Below, in pieces: positions 1 to 10,785 of a DNA stretch of 64,000 nucleotides. The DNA comes from Devosia elaeis (GTDB taxonomy: Bacteria > Pseudomonadota > Alphaproteobacteria > Rhizobiales > Devosiaceae), in NCBI RefSeq assembly GCF_001650025.1, contig NZ_LVVY01000086.1:124001-188000 (forward strand), read 5' to 3'. Under the pieces are notes generated by a model. It saw only the letters and a program-made list of their open reading frames with translations, had not been told where the DNA came from and did no database searches. A program made the translations under genes and the position numbers. Each line of letters begins with the position of its first letter. Position 1 is the first letter of the stretch.

Positions 1-361
1 CGGCTTCGTAGGCCTGGCAGGCTGCTTCGATATCGCCCTCGACGCCCGGCAGGGCGCCCTTTCCGGCCGGCAGATCGACATGGTCGAACAGGTGCGCCTG
101 CATATAGGCCCGGAACGAGGCGGGATGGCCGGCAGGCAGGCCGACATATTCATCGAGATTGAAGCTGGCCGCCCGGACGAAGGAAAAACCGCCGGCCCGG
201 TAGCGCGCCACCAGGCGCGCATAGATGGGCACGAAAGTATTGCCGGTGGCCAGGCCAAGACGGGTGGCCGGCTGAGCGGTCAGGCGCTCGGCGAGATAGG
301 CTGCCACGGCATCAGCGATTGCGGCAGGAGATGGGAAGACACGAAAATCTGGCTTGTTCAT
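1..361 (-). CDS. nagB: Glucosamine-6-phosphate deaminase, NagB-like (3' end beyond window)
   Basis: Only the first 120 or so residues are in the window; the C-terminus runs off the left edge. The NagB/RpiA/SIS-like fold is recognisable from the LATGNTF phosphate loop (about residues 37-43) and FNLDEY (67-72), the NagB signature, followed by GLPAGHPASFRAYM. The family converts glucosamine-6-phosphate to fructose-6-phosphate and ammonia in the cytoplasm. The ATG at 361 starts MNKPDF. It is the last visible gene of the minus-strand sugar ABC operon, 35 bases after the PfkB kinase, which fits a final deamination step. NagB-like isomerases acting on other amino-ketose phosphates cannot be excluded from the N-terminus alone. 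Confidence 0.85.
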   Translation of the reverse strand, partial: MNKPDFRVFPSPAAIADAVAAYLAERLTAQPATRLGLATGNTFVPIYARLVARYRAGGFSFVRAASFNLDEYVGLPAGHPASFRAYMQAHLFDHVDLPAGKGALPGVEGDIEAACQAYEA

Positions 362-396
362 ACCGATAGCAATGGCGCGGACGCCTTTTGAGAGAA

Positions 397-1289
397 TTAT
401 GCCGAGGCGAGACTGCCGGTGCCGCCGGAGGCCTGGACGGAGCGCGACCCGGCGCCGATGGCGGCGGTAAGGCATTGATCGGGCCCCGCGCCATCCAGCC
501 AGGCATCGAGGAAGCCGGCATTGAAGGCATCGCCCGCGCCGGTCGTGTCCACGACATCGACCTTGGGGCTCGGCCGGGCGGTGATGGTGCCATCCATGGC
601 CAGAAGCGCGCCATCGGCGCCGCATTTGAGCGCGACGACGGGGAAATGGCGCGCCAGGATCGCCAAGGCCGCTTCCGGGTCGCTGGCGCCGGTCAGGGCA
701 TGGGCCTCTTCCATATTGGGCATGAAGATGTCCGTGCCGGCGGTGCGCTCGAAGAACATCGGATCGCGGATAAGCTCGTCGTCCCAGCTCGGATCGAGCG
801 ACACCGTGAGGCCATTGGCCTTGGCCGCGCTGATGGCGTCGCGCATTTCGTGGAGCGTGGCATATTCGGCGATATGCAGGTGCCCCGCCTCGGGCCAGGC
901 CAAAGCGCGCTCGAAGCTGGCCGGTCGCGCATGCCCCGCCCGGCGGGACAGGAAGGCGCGATCATTGTCGTTGACCATGACCACGGTGAGCTGCGGGCCG
1001 GCGGTTTCGTGCCGATCGAGAAATTGCAGGTCGAGCCCCAGGGCCTCGATCTCGCCAGCCAGTGCGGCCGACAGGGAATCGGTGCCGAAGCGGGCGAGCA
1101 ATGCCGAGGGACGGCCCCGCGCGGCCAGATGCGCCGCCGTGATCAAGGCGCCGCCGCCCGGCGTCATGGCAAATTCGCGCGCGAAGAGCTCACGACCCAA
1201 TTGCGGCATGCCGTCGAGGCCCCGGAACACCAGGTCGCAATAGATGCGGCCAAGGCTGAGAACAGCCCTGGCCTTGGATGGTGACGACC

Positions 1290-1293
<4 letters not shown>
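397..1293 (-). CDS. PfkB-family carbohydrate kinase
   Basis: A 298-residue ribokinase-fold kinase that should phosphorylate a sugar or sugar derivative with ATP in the cytoplasm. The N-terminal GGGALITAAHLAARG region matches the PfkB substrate and lid segment. DTTGAGDAFNAGF at about 249-261 is PfkB signature 2 with the anion hole and the catalytic Asp. The start ATG overlaps the stop of the upstream ATPase gene by 4 bases (ATGA), so the two are translationally coupled. Sitting between an uptake system and a NagB-type deaminase, it probably makes the 6-phosphate of an amino sugar. The exact substrate cannot be read from the sequence; FrlD/FraD-like amino-ketose kinases belong to the same family. 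Confidence 0.88.
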
Positions 1294-2356
<1,063 letters not shown>

Positions 2357-2357
<1 letters not shown>

Positions 2358-3865
2358 CAGGCTTTCCCCTTCAATGCGTCGAAACGCTCTTTGAGCATGC
2401 GCGCGGCATCGGCCTGGCGGCGCAGCAGATTGTCGTGTCGGGCGGCGAGATCGGCCGCGTCTTTTCTGTAGCCGGCAATGGCCGCGCCCAGTGGTTCGGG
2501 CGCCGGGCCGCCATAGCGGGTGCGCACGGCCACGAAGTACTCGGGCGAGACGATTTCGGCGAAACTGGCCTGGTCCAGACCCGGCTTGCGGCCGGTGGCC
2601 TTTTCGAAGGCATCGGCGAAGGGCGCGTAGCCATCGCGGCCCAGATCGCCGCCCATGGCGACCACGACCTTGGCAACGGCGGCGGCGATTTCGTGGCCCT
2701 CGCGGAAGGACAGGCCTTCCCGGCGCACCAGGCTGTCGGCCAACTCGGTAATGGTGATGCATGAGCGGCTGATATTAGCCCGCACCCGCGCCGGATCGAT
2801 ACGGATCTGCGCCACCAGGGCCGCCAGCAGATCGAGCACGCGATAGGCGCTGTCAAAGGCCTGGTAGCCCATGGACTGGGTCTCGCCCTCGCTGTCGTTC
2901 ATGTCGGTGAAGGGCGTATTGTGCATCACCGTGAGCATGGCCTGCGCCCGCCCATAAGTCTGGCTCGCCAGATGGCGAAGATGCTCGATCGGCACCGGAT
3001 TGCGCTTCTGCGGCATGATCGAGGAAATCTGCACCAGCGCATTGGGCACATAAATCTGCCCGACCTCGAAGCTGGTCCAGACCTGGAAATCCTGGATCGG
3101 ACGGCCGAGATGGAGGAACATCAGCTCGATGGCCGAATAGGTCGCGGTGATATAGTCGACCCCGGCAATGCAGGAATAGGAATTCTGCAGCGGCGCGGCA
3201 AAGCCGAGCAATTCGGCGACGCGGGCCCGGTCGGTGGGGAAACCGGTGGTGGTGATCGCCGCCGCGCCCATGGGGGAGAGATCGACGATCCTGTAGGCCT
3301 CGAACAGGCGCTCGATATCGCGGCCGACGAATTCGACGATGGCCGAGAGATAATGGCCGAACGTGGTGGGCTGCGCCGGCTGGCCATGAGTATAGGCGAC
3401 GATCAACGTGTCCTTTTCCCGCTCAGCCGCTTCGATCAGCGCCGTATGCAGGGCCAGAGCCTTACCGATCAGCACATTGAGCCGCTCGCGCAGGCCCAGC
3501 TTGAACAGGGTATGGTCGATATCGTTGCGGGAGCGCGCCGTGTGCAGGCGTCCGCCCAGATCGGGGCCGACGCGCTTTTTCAGCTCCTTTTCGATGAGGA
3601 AGAAGAAGTCCTCCACCTCACCGGTATAGACGAGCTGTGCCGGATCGATCTCGGCATCGATGCTGTCGAGCGCCTTGGCGATATCGCGCGCCTGGGCTGC
3701 ATCGAGAATGCCAGTCTCGGCCAGCATCACCAGATGCGCGCGATCGATGGCCCGGAAGCCTTCGACATGGTGGTCCTTGGCGCCATCGAACAATGGCGCC
3801 AGGACGGTTTGCTTATAGACGGGGTCGGGAAAGACCGACTTATCGGACAGACGTGGATCGGTCAT
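2357..3865 (-). CDS. Argininosuccinate lyase-like enzyme in a sugar operon
   Basis: A 502-residue member of the fumarase/aspartase superfamily, which cleaves C-N bonds and releases fumarate. Visible motifs are HTARSRND (108-115), THGQPAQPTT (159-168) and the mobile catalytic loop SSIMPQKRNP (281-290). The residue before the catalytic Ser pair is Ile instead of the usual Gly of GSSxMPxKxN, and the protein is longer than a typical ArgH of about 460 residues. It lies between permease and ATPase genes of a sugar importer with 1- and 3-base junctions, so it is co-transcribed with them. I infer a catabolic lyase on an imported N-succinyl or aspartyl conjugate rather than a biosynthetic ArgH. True argininosuccinate lyase activity remains possible. 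Confidence 0.8.
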
Positions 3866-3868
3866 GGA

Positions 3869-4729
3869 TCAACCCTTGAGGCCGGCCAGCATGACGCCGC
3901 GCACGATGAAGCGCTGCAGGGCCAGGAAGACCAGAAGCGTGGGAATGGTGCCCAGCGCCGCGCCGGTCATGATCAATTCCCACTGGATGGAGGATTCAGC
4001 CGAGAAGCTCGAAATGCCCACAGGCAGCGTATAGAGCTCCTTGGAGGTGGTGACGATCAGCGGCCAGAAGAACGCGGTCCAATTGCCCAGGAAGGTGAAG
4101 ATGGCCAAGGCCGAAATGGCCGGAACCACCATGGGCATAGCGATCTTCCACCAGATGGTGAACTCGTTGAGTCCATCCACCCGCGCCGCTTCCAGGAAGT
4201 CGTTGGGCACGCCTTCGAAGAACTGCTTCATGAGGAAAGTGCCGAAGGCCGTCATCAGGCCGGGGAACATGATGCCCCAATAGCTATCGATCCAGCCGAG
4301 CTGGCTCGACATCAGGTACCAGGGGATCACCAGCATTTCGGTGGGGATCATCAGGGTCGAGAGAATGGCGAGGAAGATGAAATAGCGCCCCCGGAACTCG
4401 AACTTGGCCAGCGTATAGCCGACGAGGCTGTCGAAGAAGACATTGGAGAGCGTGACGGTGAGCGCGATGAAGGTGGAATTGAAGAACCACTGCATGAAGC
4501 GGCCATCGCTCAGCACGCGGACGTAATTGTCCAGCGTCGGCGCCGCCGGGATGAGGCGCAGATCATAGACCTGGCCCGAGGTCTTGAGCGAGGTCGAGAA
4601 CATGAAGAGCAGCGGGGTGATCATGATCAGCCCGCCGATGAACAGCAGGGTCCAGGCGATGATGCGGCCGGGGCGGATATCGCGACGATTGGCCGCCAAT
4701 TCGGTGGATGCGGTCGTGGTGGCGGTCAT
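3869..4729 (-). CDS. Carbohydrate ABC transporter permease, MalG/UgpE type
   Basis: A 286-residue inner-membrane permease with about six hydrophobic segments. The first follows a short cytoplasmic tail (IIAWTLLFIGGLIMITPLLF). The EAA loop that contacts the ATPase is seen as EAARVDGLNEFTIWWKIAMP in the last third. It shares a 4-base ATGA overlap with the MalF-type permease upstream and is 3 bases from the lyase downstream. Together with its partner it forms the CUT1 translocation pore. Confidence 0.93.
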   Translation of the reverse strand: MTATTTASTELAANRRDIRPGRIIAWTLLFIGGLIMITPLLFMFSTSLKTSGQVYDLRLIPAAPTLDNYVRVLSDGRFMQWFFNSTFIALTVTLSNVFFDSLVGYTLAKFEFRGRYFIFLAILSTLMIPTEMLVIPWYLMSSQLGWIDSYWGIMFPGLMTAFGTFLMKQFFEGVPNDFLEAARVDGLNEFTIWWKIAMPMVVPAISALAIFTFLGNWTAFFWPLIVTTSKELYTLPVGISSFSAESSIQWELIMTGAALGTIPTLLVFLALQRFIVRGVMLAGLKG

Positions 4730-5658
4730 TTCTTTTCCCTCAGCACATAGAGCTGGAGCAGCGAGACGATGAGCAGGATGGTGAACAGCACCACGGTCTG
4801 CGCGGCCGCGTAGCCCATCTGGTACGAGGAAAAGGCGGTCTGATAGATCATGAGCACCAGCGGCTTGGTCGAATTGAGCGGCCCGCCGGGATCATTGGTG
4901 GTCATGTTGTAGACCTGATCGAAAATGCGCAGGAAGCCGATCGAGGAGAACACGACCAGAAAGACCGTCGTGGGCTTGAGCAGCGGAATGGTGATCTTGC
5001 GCAGGATCGCCCCGTCACCGAGGCCGTCGATGCGCGCCGCTTCGTAGAACGTATTGGGGATGGCGCGCAGGCCGGCCATGAAGATGATGATCTGGAAGCC
5101 CAGGCCCGCCCAGATCGCCGGGATCAGGATCGAGATCAAAGCCTGATCGACCGAGCGCAGGAACGGCTGCTGGGCGATGCCGATGGAGGCGAGGAAACCG
5201 TTGATCACCCCGATAGGCACGGGCTGATAGAACCAGCGCCAGACCCAGCCCATGGCCGCCGCCGTGGTCAGGAAGGGCAGGAAATAAAGGGCGCGGATGA
5301 AGCCGTGCATGAAGCGGACGCGATCGAGGTAATAGGCGATCACGAAGGAGATCACGAGGCTCACCGGCGTGCCGATGATGAGATAGAGGAAGGTGTTCTG
5401 GAACACTTTCCAGAACATCGGATCGGCAAACATCTTCTCGTAGTTCGCAAAGCCGATGAACTGGGCCGGGCGCAGCAGGTCCCAATTGGTCAGGGACAGC
5501 CAGAAGGCCTGGAAGGTGGGATAAAAGCGGATACCCGTATAGAAGAGAATGGGGAGAGCCAGGAAGGCCCAGGCCCAGATCACACGCTTGGTGCTGATAT
5601 TCAGGCGATCCCAGAAGCGAGACGGGCCTGCGGGGGAGGTTGCGTTTGCCGACGCCAT
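4726..5658 (-). CDS. Carbohydrate ABC transporter permease, MalF/UgpA type
   Basis: A 310-residue membrane permease, partner of the MalG-type permease. The hydrophobic segments begin with VIWAWAFLALPILFY, and an EAARIDG EAA loop is present near two thirds of the length. The start ATG at 5658 was preferred over an in-frame upstream codon because AAGGAG stands 5 bases before it and MASANATS opens a normal cytoplasmic tail. It begins 71 bases after the binding-protein gene and is the second cistron of the operon. Confidence 0.92.
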   Translation of the reverse strand: MASANATSPAGPSRFWDRLNISTKRVIWAWAFLALPILFYTGIRFYPTFQAFWLSLTNWDLLRPAQFIGFANYEKMFADPMFWKVFQNTFLYLIIGTPVSLVISFVIAYYLDRVRFMHGFIRALYFLPFLTTAAAMGWVWRWFYQPVPIGVINGFLASIGIAQQPFLRSVDQALISILIPAIWAGLGFQIIIFMAGLRAIPNTFYEAARIDGLGDGAILRKITIPLLKPTTVFLVVFSSIGFLRIFDQVYNMTTNDPGGPLNSTKPLVLMIYQTAFSSYQMGYAAAQTVVLFTILLIVSLLQLYVLREKK

Positions 5659-5729
5659 GATCGCTCCTTGGGAAGCAGACGACCGGTGGCGGCACGACGC
5701 CGCCACCGACCGATTGTTTGACGTTAGGT

Positions 5730-6968
5730 TTACTGGCGGCCGGCGTCGATGATCGCCTGTTCGGCCTGAGCGGCCTGGGCCAGCGAGTCCTCGATGGACT
5801 GGCCTTCGAGCAGGACGCGATTGACCATGTCGATCGCGGTCTGGCGCTGGGCAGCTTCATCATAGAACTGGGTAGTATGCGCGTATTCGAGGCCCTTGAG
5901 GAACGGCCCGAGGATGGGGTCGGCCAGGTTGGTCTCGGTAAGAGCCACGTCGCGGCGGGCCGGCAGCTCGCCAACGGTTTCCAGCCAGATTTCCATCGCT
6001 TCCGGCGAGGAAATGTAGGCAAGGAACTTCTGGGCGGCTTCGAGCTCTTCACCTTCGGCGGTCGCGCCGATGGCATTGGCGAAATAGCTCGAATAGTTCG
6101 AGCGCAGGCCGTCGGCATTGGCCGGAAGCTCGACAACGCCCCATTCGAACGGGTTGTTGGCGAAGGCGCCGAGACGGAACGTGCCGTCGATGGTCATCGC
6201 CGCCATGCCGGCGCGGAATGCGGCCTGGCCCTCGTCCATGAAGCCGACCAGGCCGACATTATGCTCGGTCTGGAGATCCGTATAGAACTTCAGCGCAGCG
6301 GCACCGGCCTCGTCGTCATAGGCGACATTGCCGTCGGCGTCGTAGGGCGCGCCACCGAACTGACGCACCAGGTCTTCGCGCCACCAATGGTGGTCCTGGC
6401 CAGCCATGTCCAGCGTGATGCCGGCCGTGGTGATATTGCCACCGCCATCGCGCTTGGTGGTGGCTTCGGCGGCCGCCAGCAGCTCGTCGAGCGTATCGGG
6501 GGGCTCGACGCCGGCTTCCTCGAAGAGGGCCTTGTTGTAGAACAGCGCCAGCGACCGCACGGCGGTCGGCAGGCCGTAATAATCATCGCCACGCTTCATC
6601 GCCGACACGATCGGGAAGAAGTCGGCTTCGATTTCCTCATGCGGGAACACGGCCGGGTCCAGCGGCTTGATCAGGCCGCCGTTCACGAACTGGTCGGTCC
6701 AGCCGTAGAAGAGCTGCACCACGTCCGGGCCCTGGCCGGCAACCTTGGCCGCGACGACGCGGGTCTGGTAATCGGCATAGGGGAAGGTGGTGTGCTTGAC
6801 GGTGATGTCGGGGTTGGCCGCCTCGAAATTCTCGATCAGCTTGTCCATCGCCTGGACGCGGCTGTCGAAGACATATTGCCAATATTCGATTTCCACCGCC
6901 TGGGCGGAGCCCAGCGCCAACAAGCTAACGCCGGCTGCGAGCCCGGCCATCTTTGCCTTGGTGAACAT
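5730..6968 (-). CDS. Sugar ABC transporter substrate-binding protein
   Basis: A 412-residue periplasmic binding protein (family 1, MalE/UgpB-like) and the first gene of the operon. The signal peptide MFTKAKMAGLAAGVSLLALG ends at an SAQA|VE cleavage site, and the mature protein begins EIEYWQYVFDSR, typical of the fold. The ATG at 6968 has GGAGGG about 6 bases upstream, better than an upstream in-frame ATG (MAQTEG). It probably captures an oligosaccharide or amino-sugar conjugate; the ligand cannot be read. The divergent ROK gene and an operator-like site lie just upstream, which suggests inducer-controlled expression. Confidence 0.93.
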   Translation of the reverse strand: MFTKAKMAGLAAGVSLLALGSAQAVEIEYWQYVFDSRVQAMDKLIENFEAANPDITVKHTTFPYADYQTRVVAAKVAGQGPDVVQLFYGWTDQFVNGGLIKPLDPAVFPHEEIEADFFPIVSAMKRGDDYYGLPTAVRSLALFYNKALFEEAGVEPPDTLDELLAAAEATTKRDGGGNITTAGITLDMAGQDHHWWREDLVRQFGGAPYDADGNVAYDDEAGAAALKFYTDLQTEHNVGLVGFMDEGQAAFRAGMAAMTIDGTFRLGAFANNPFEWGVVELPANADGLRSNYSSYFANAIGATAEGEELEAAQKFLAYISSPEAMEIWLETVGELPARRDVALTETNLADPILGPFLKGLEYAHTTQFYDEAAQRQTAIDMVNRVLLEGQSIEDSLAQAAQAEQAIIDAGRQ

Positions 6969-7084
6969 TAATCCCTCCGTTTGAGCCATCGCCTTTTTGC
7001 GACGGCAATCTCTGGTGCGAGACAGGCGCACGACCGCCAATCCGTCCTCAGCGTGAGATATGCGACACCGGCTTGTCAATAAAA

Positions 7085-7100
7085 TAATCTACTTGAGTTA
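7085..7100. promoter_or_regulatory. Putative ROK operator, site 1 (divergent promoter)
   Basis: TAATCTACTTGAGTTA lies between the binding-protein operon and the divergent ROK gene. Its core ACTTGAGTTA recurs in inverted orientation at 14459-14474, upstream of the second PIG-L gene. A TTGACA element for the minus-strand operon is immediately next to it (7072-7077). The flanks AATAA/TTATT add dyad symmetry like that of NagC-type ROK operators. Confidence 0.55.
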
Positions 7101-7163
7101 TTCTGTTTCGCGGCTAGTCTGGTTTCTCCACGTCGTATAAGCGTGAGGTTGGAGGGCCGGACA

Positions 7164-8387
7164 GTGAACAGTCGCAGCAAGCGAACCCTACGCCAGCGCG
7201 TCGCCATCGGCTCCAACCCCGAGCGCAACCGCGCCCACAACAGGCGTGTGGTGCTCGAAGTCATCCGCATGCACGAGCATCTGGGCCGCACTGAAATTGC
7301 CCGGCGCGCCCAGCTGACACCCCAGGCCGTGGCCAATATCGTCGAGGAATTGCTGGAAGAAGGCCTGCTCATCGAGCTGGGCCGGCTCCGCTCCGGCCGC
7401 GGCCAGCCGCCCATCCAGTTCGCTGTCAATCCCAATGGACCGCTGACCGCCGGCATCGAGGTCGCGGCAGACCATATGGTGACCGTGCTGCTGGACCTGT
7501 CCGGGGGCGTTCGCGGCCAGTCCATCGTCGCCCTCGCAGACCCGGGACCCGATGCGGTGCCAGAGCTGGCGGCCAGCCAGGTGCGCCAATTGCAGACCAC
7601 GCTTGGCGCCGATAGCAGCAAGCTCCTGGGCATCGGCGTGGTCATGCCCGGCCCCTTCGAGATCGAAGGCATGAGCTCGGTAGGTCCGGCCACCCTGCCC
7701 GGCTGGACCGGCGTGGACCCCGCCCCGCTTTTCGCCAAGGCGACAGGCCAGCACGTGGTTGTGGAAAACGACGCCACTGCCGCCGTGGTCGGCGAACGGC
7801 TCTACGGCGCCGGCCGGCAATTGGGCAATTTCTGCTATCTCTATTTCGGCGTCGGGCTGGGCCTGGGCGTCATCCAGGACGGAAGACCGGTGCGCGGCGC
7901 CTTCGGCAATGCCGGCGAAATCGGCCATATCGGGCTGACGCCGCGCAAGGGCAAGGGCATTTACGGACCCGCCGGCGCGCTGGAACGCTTCGTTTCCGTC
8001 TTCGCCCTGCGCGAGCGGCTGGCCATGGCCGGCATTTATGCCGCGACGGTCGAAGACATCCAGAAACTGCACGACGAGAACAACCAGACCCTCAAGGACT
8101 GGATCGCCCTGGCCGCCGATCACCTGGCCCCGACCGTCGCCATGCTTGAAAACATCTTCGATCCGGAAACGGTGATCTTTGGCGGCGGCCTGCCCGATTC
8201 GGTGCTGAATGCGGTGATCGCCGCGCTCGATCCCCTGCCGGTCTCCGTCGCCACGCGCCTGCAACGCTCGCTGCCCCGGGTGCTGCGCGGACAGACCGGG
8301 CAATTGACCGCCGCCCTGGGCGCGGCCGCCCTGCCGCTGCTCGACACCGTCTCGCCCCATCTCAGCGTTGCCGATCCGGCCAACTGA
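7164..8387 (+). CDS. ROK-family transcriptional regulator
   Basis: A 407-residue repressor with an N-terminal winged helix-turn-helix (about residues 20-75; EIARRAQLTPQAVANIVEELLEEGLL) and a C-terminal ROK sugar-kinase-like domain with VVENDATAAVVGE and GEIGHIG. The CxCGxxGC zinc motif usual after GEIGH is missing, replaced by a Cys-free RKGKGIYGPAGALE stretch. The GTG at 7164 was chosen because GGAGGG lies 7 bases upstream; an earlier in-frame GTG at 7143 lacks a ribosome site. It is divergent from the sugar ABC operon and followed by a deacetylase gene, and probably represses both in response to an amino-sugar ligand. Confidence 0.9.
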   Translation: MNSRSKRTLRQRVAIGSNPERNRAHNRRVVLEVIRMHEHLGRTEIARRAQLTPQAVANIVEELLEEGLLIELGRLRSGRGQPPIQFAVNPNGPLTAGIEVAADHMVTVLLDLSGGVRGQSIVALADPGPDAVPELAASQVRQLQTTLGADSSKLLGIGVVMPGPFEIEGMSSVGPATLPGWTGVDPAPLFAKATGQHVVVENDATAAVVGERLYGAGRQLGNFCYLYFGVGLGLGVIQDGRPVRGAFGNAGEIGHIGLTPRKGKGIYGPAGALERFVSVFALRERLAMAGIYAATVEDIQKLHDENNQTLKDWIALAADHLAPTVAMLENIFDPETVIFGGGLPDSVLNAVIAALDPLPVSVATRLQRSLPRVLRGQTGQLTAALGAAALPLLDTVSPHLSVADPAN

Positions 8388-8417
8388 CCTTCCTATTCCC
8401 GATCCGGAGATGTGCTG

Positions 8418-10784
8418 ATGCTTTCCAGCCGCGACCGACTCCGCCGCCAGGCCGCCACACCCCACCTCGTCGCCTTTCGCCACGCCCTGGGCCGGCTGGG
8501 CTCGCCGCTCACCGTGATGAATACCGGCGCGCATCCTGATGACGAGCAGAACGGCATGCTGGCCACCCTGCGCCACCAGCACGGCATGCGCATCGTGATC
8601 GCCTGCTCGACGCGCGGCGAAGGCGGCCAGAACATTCTCGGCCCCGAACGCGGCGGCGCGCTGGGCGTTTTGCGGTCGCGCGAGATGGAAGAGGCCGCCC
8701 GCGCCATCGATGCCGATATCGCCTGGCTCGGCCACGGGCCGGACGATCCGGTGCATGATTTCGGCTTTTCCAAATCCGGCCCGGACACGCTGGCACGCTG
8801 GGGCGAAGAGCGGACGCTCGAACGGCTGGTCCGCGCCTATCGGCAATTCCGCCCCGATATCGTCATCCCCACCTTTCTCGACGTACCCGGGCAACACGGC
8901 CACCATCGCGCCATGACCCAGGCGGCCGAAGCCGCCCTGGCCCTGGCCGCCGACCCAACCGCCTTTCCCGAACACGCCGCCGAGGGATTGCGCCCCTGGA
9001 AAGTCGCCAAATATTACCTGCCGGCCTGGTCGGGTGGCGGCAATGGCTATTATGACGACGAGGTGCCGCCGCCCCCGGCCACCACCTATATCCGGGCGCT
9101 AGGCGCCGACCCGGCCACTGGCCTACCCTATGACCGGCTCGGCGAGGTTTCCCGTGCCGGCCATGCCAGCCAGGACATGGGCCATTGGCTACACCCCGCC
9201 GAGCAATCCTGGGCGCTGCACCTGGTGGGCGGCAAGCCCGAAAACGCCATCGGCCAGGGCCTGCCGAACTGCCTCGCTGACCTGGTGGATCTCGACGAAT
9301 TGGCCGAGGCCGACGAGGCCATGGCAGCCGCGCTGGCCGCCTTTCCGGACGCTGGCAAAGTTCTGGACAATCTGGCCGGCGCACGCCGCGCCATCCGGGC
9401 GGCCCAGGATCGGATGAGCGATGCGGCTCTCGCTCTGCATGACCATCGCCTCACCCGCAAGCTGGCCGAGATCGACACCGCCATGGCCTCCGCGGCCAAT
9501 ATCCGCATCATGGCGAGCCTCTCATCCGCCGATATCGTCCCCGGTGCCGCGCTCGAGCTGATCGTGGAGGCGGACCCGGGCCTGGCCGAAACCATCACCG
9601 TCGAGCCGATGACAAACGACCTGCTCGAACCGATCGAGCCGCATCGAATGCCCGATTCGCAGCTCGTCCTGCCGATCCGGGTCCGCGCCGACGCGCCTGT
9701 CACCAATAGCTTCGCGCCGGATTGGCAGAGCCTGGGCGGCAATGGCGCGCTCTCGGTGATGGTACGTGCCGAATTAGGCGGCGAGCACGTCGCCTTCATG
9801 GTGGATACAGAGGAGCCGCTGCAAGTGGCGCCGCCGCACGCGCTGCGCCTCTCACCGGAAGCCATCATCCTGCCGCTTCCGGCCCAGGGCCGGCATGTGG
9901 TCGCGACCAAGCCCGGGATCGATGCGGCCCGGCTCACCCTCGGCACGCCCGCCGGCCTGGCACTGGAACGGCAAGGCACCGAAATCGTGCTGGCCGCCGG
10001 GCCGGACCTGCAGGCCGGCCGCCATAGCCTGCCGGTTGCGGTCGATGGCCGTCCGGCCCATGTGGTGACCCCCATCGCCTATCCGCATATCGGCCGCACG
10101 CGCTTTGTCCGCCCACTGACCCTGGACGTGCTGGCGCTCGATCTCAACCTGCCCGAAGCACGCATCGGCTATATCGGCGGCGGCAGCGACCGGGTCGGCC
10201 ACTGGCTGGAGCGCATGGGTGCCCGCCCGACCATCCTCGATGCGGAAGCGCTCGGCGGCAGCCTGGCCGATCTGGATACGATCGTCGTCGGCATCTTCGC
10301 CTATGGCAACCGCCCCGACCTTGCCGCCGCCAATGCGCGACTGCGCGACTGGGTCGAGGCCGGTGGCCACCTCGTGACCCTTTATCATCGCCCCAGCGAT
10401 AGGTGGGATCCGGACCGCACGCCGGCACGGCGCCTGGTCATCGGCTCGCCCTCGCTGCGCTGGCGGGTTACCGATCCGACGGCGGCGGTGACGCTGCTGG
10501 AACCCGACCATAAGTTGCTGACGGGACCGAACCGCATCACGGCAGAAGATTTTGCCGGCTGGGACAAGGAGCGTGGTCTCTATTTCGCGTCGGAATGGGA
10601 TGAGGTCTACAGACCTCTGCTCGCCATGAACGATGCAGGTGAGGAGCCGCTGACCGGGTCGCTACTCTCCGCCGAGATCGGAAAAGGCCGCCATACCCAT
10701 ACCAGCCTTGTCCTGCACCATCAGCTCGACCGTCTGGTGCCCGGCGCCTTCCGCATCATGGCCAACCTGCTGCAGCCAGCCTGA
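8418..10784 (+). CDS. PIG-L family deacetylase, long form (cytoplasmic)
   Basis: A 788-residue protein with an N-terminal LmbE/PIG-L zinc deacetylase domain: AHPDDE at 38-43 and the GQHGHH metal site near 158-163. A middle all-beta-like region follows, then a C-terminal glutamine-amidotransferase-like fold (IGYIGGGSDRVGHWLERMG onward). PIG-L enzymes remove N-acetyl from GlcNAc conjugates. No signal peptide is seen, so it should act in the cytoplasm. The ATG at 8418 is preferred to the GTG at 8412, which is too close to GGAG. It lies 30 bases after the ROK gene. A Tat-exported paralogue of the same architecture is at 11865-14369. Confidence 0.85.
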   Translation: MLSSRDRLRRQAATPHLVAFRHALGRLGSPLTVMNTGAHPDDEQNGMLATLRHQHGMRIVIACSTRGEGGQNILGPERGGALGVLRSREMEEAARAIDADIAWLGHGPDDPVHDFGFSKSGPDTLARWGEERTLERLVRAYRQFRPDIVIPTFLDVPGQHGHHRAMTQAAEAALALAADPTAFPEHAAEGLRPWKVAKYYLPAWSGGGNGYYDDEVPPPPATTYIRALGADPATGLPYDRLGEVSRAGHASQDMGHWLHPAEQSWALHLVGGKPENAIGQGLPNCLADLVDLDELAEADEAMAAALAAFPDAGKVLDNLAGARRAIRAAQDRMSDAALALHDHRLTRKLAEIDTAMASAANIRIMASLSSADIVPGAALELIVEADPGLAETITVEPMTNDLLEPIEPHRMPDSQLVLPIRVRADAPVTNSFAPDWQSLGGNGALSVMVRAELGGEHVAFMVDTEEPLQVAPPHALRLSPEAIILPLPAQGRHVVATKPGIDAARLTLGTPAGLALERQGTEIVLAAGPDLQAGRHSLPVAVDGRPAHVVTPIAYPHIGRTRFVRPLTLDVLALDLNLPEARIGYIGGGSDRVGHWLERMGARPTILDAEALGGSLADLDTIVVGIFAYGNRPDLAAANARLRDWVEAGGHLVTLYHRPSDRWDPDRTPARRLVIGSPSLRWRVTDPTAAVTLLEPDHKLLTGPNRITAEDFAGWDKERGLYFASEWDEVYRPLLAMNDAGEEPLTGSLLSAEIGKGRHTHTSLVLHHQLDRLVPGAFRIMANLLQPA

Positions 10785-10785
10785 T

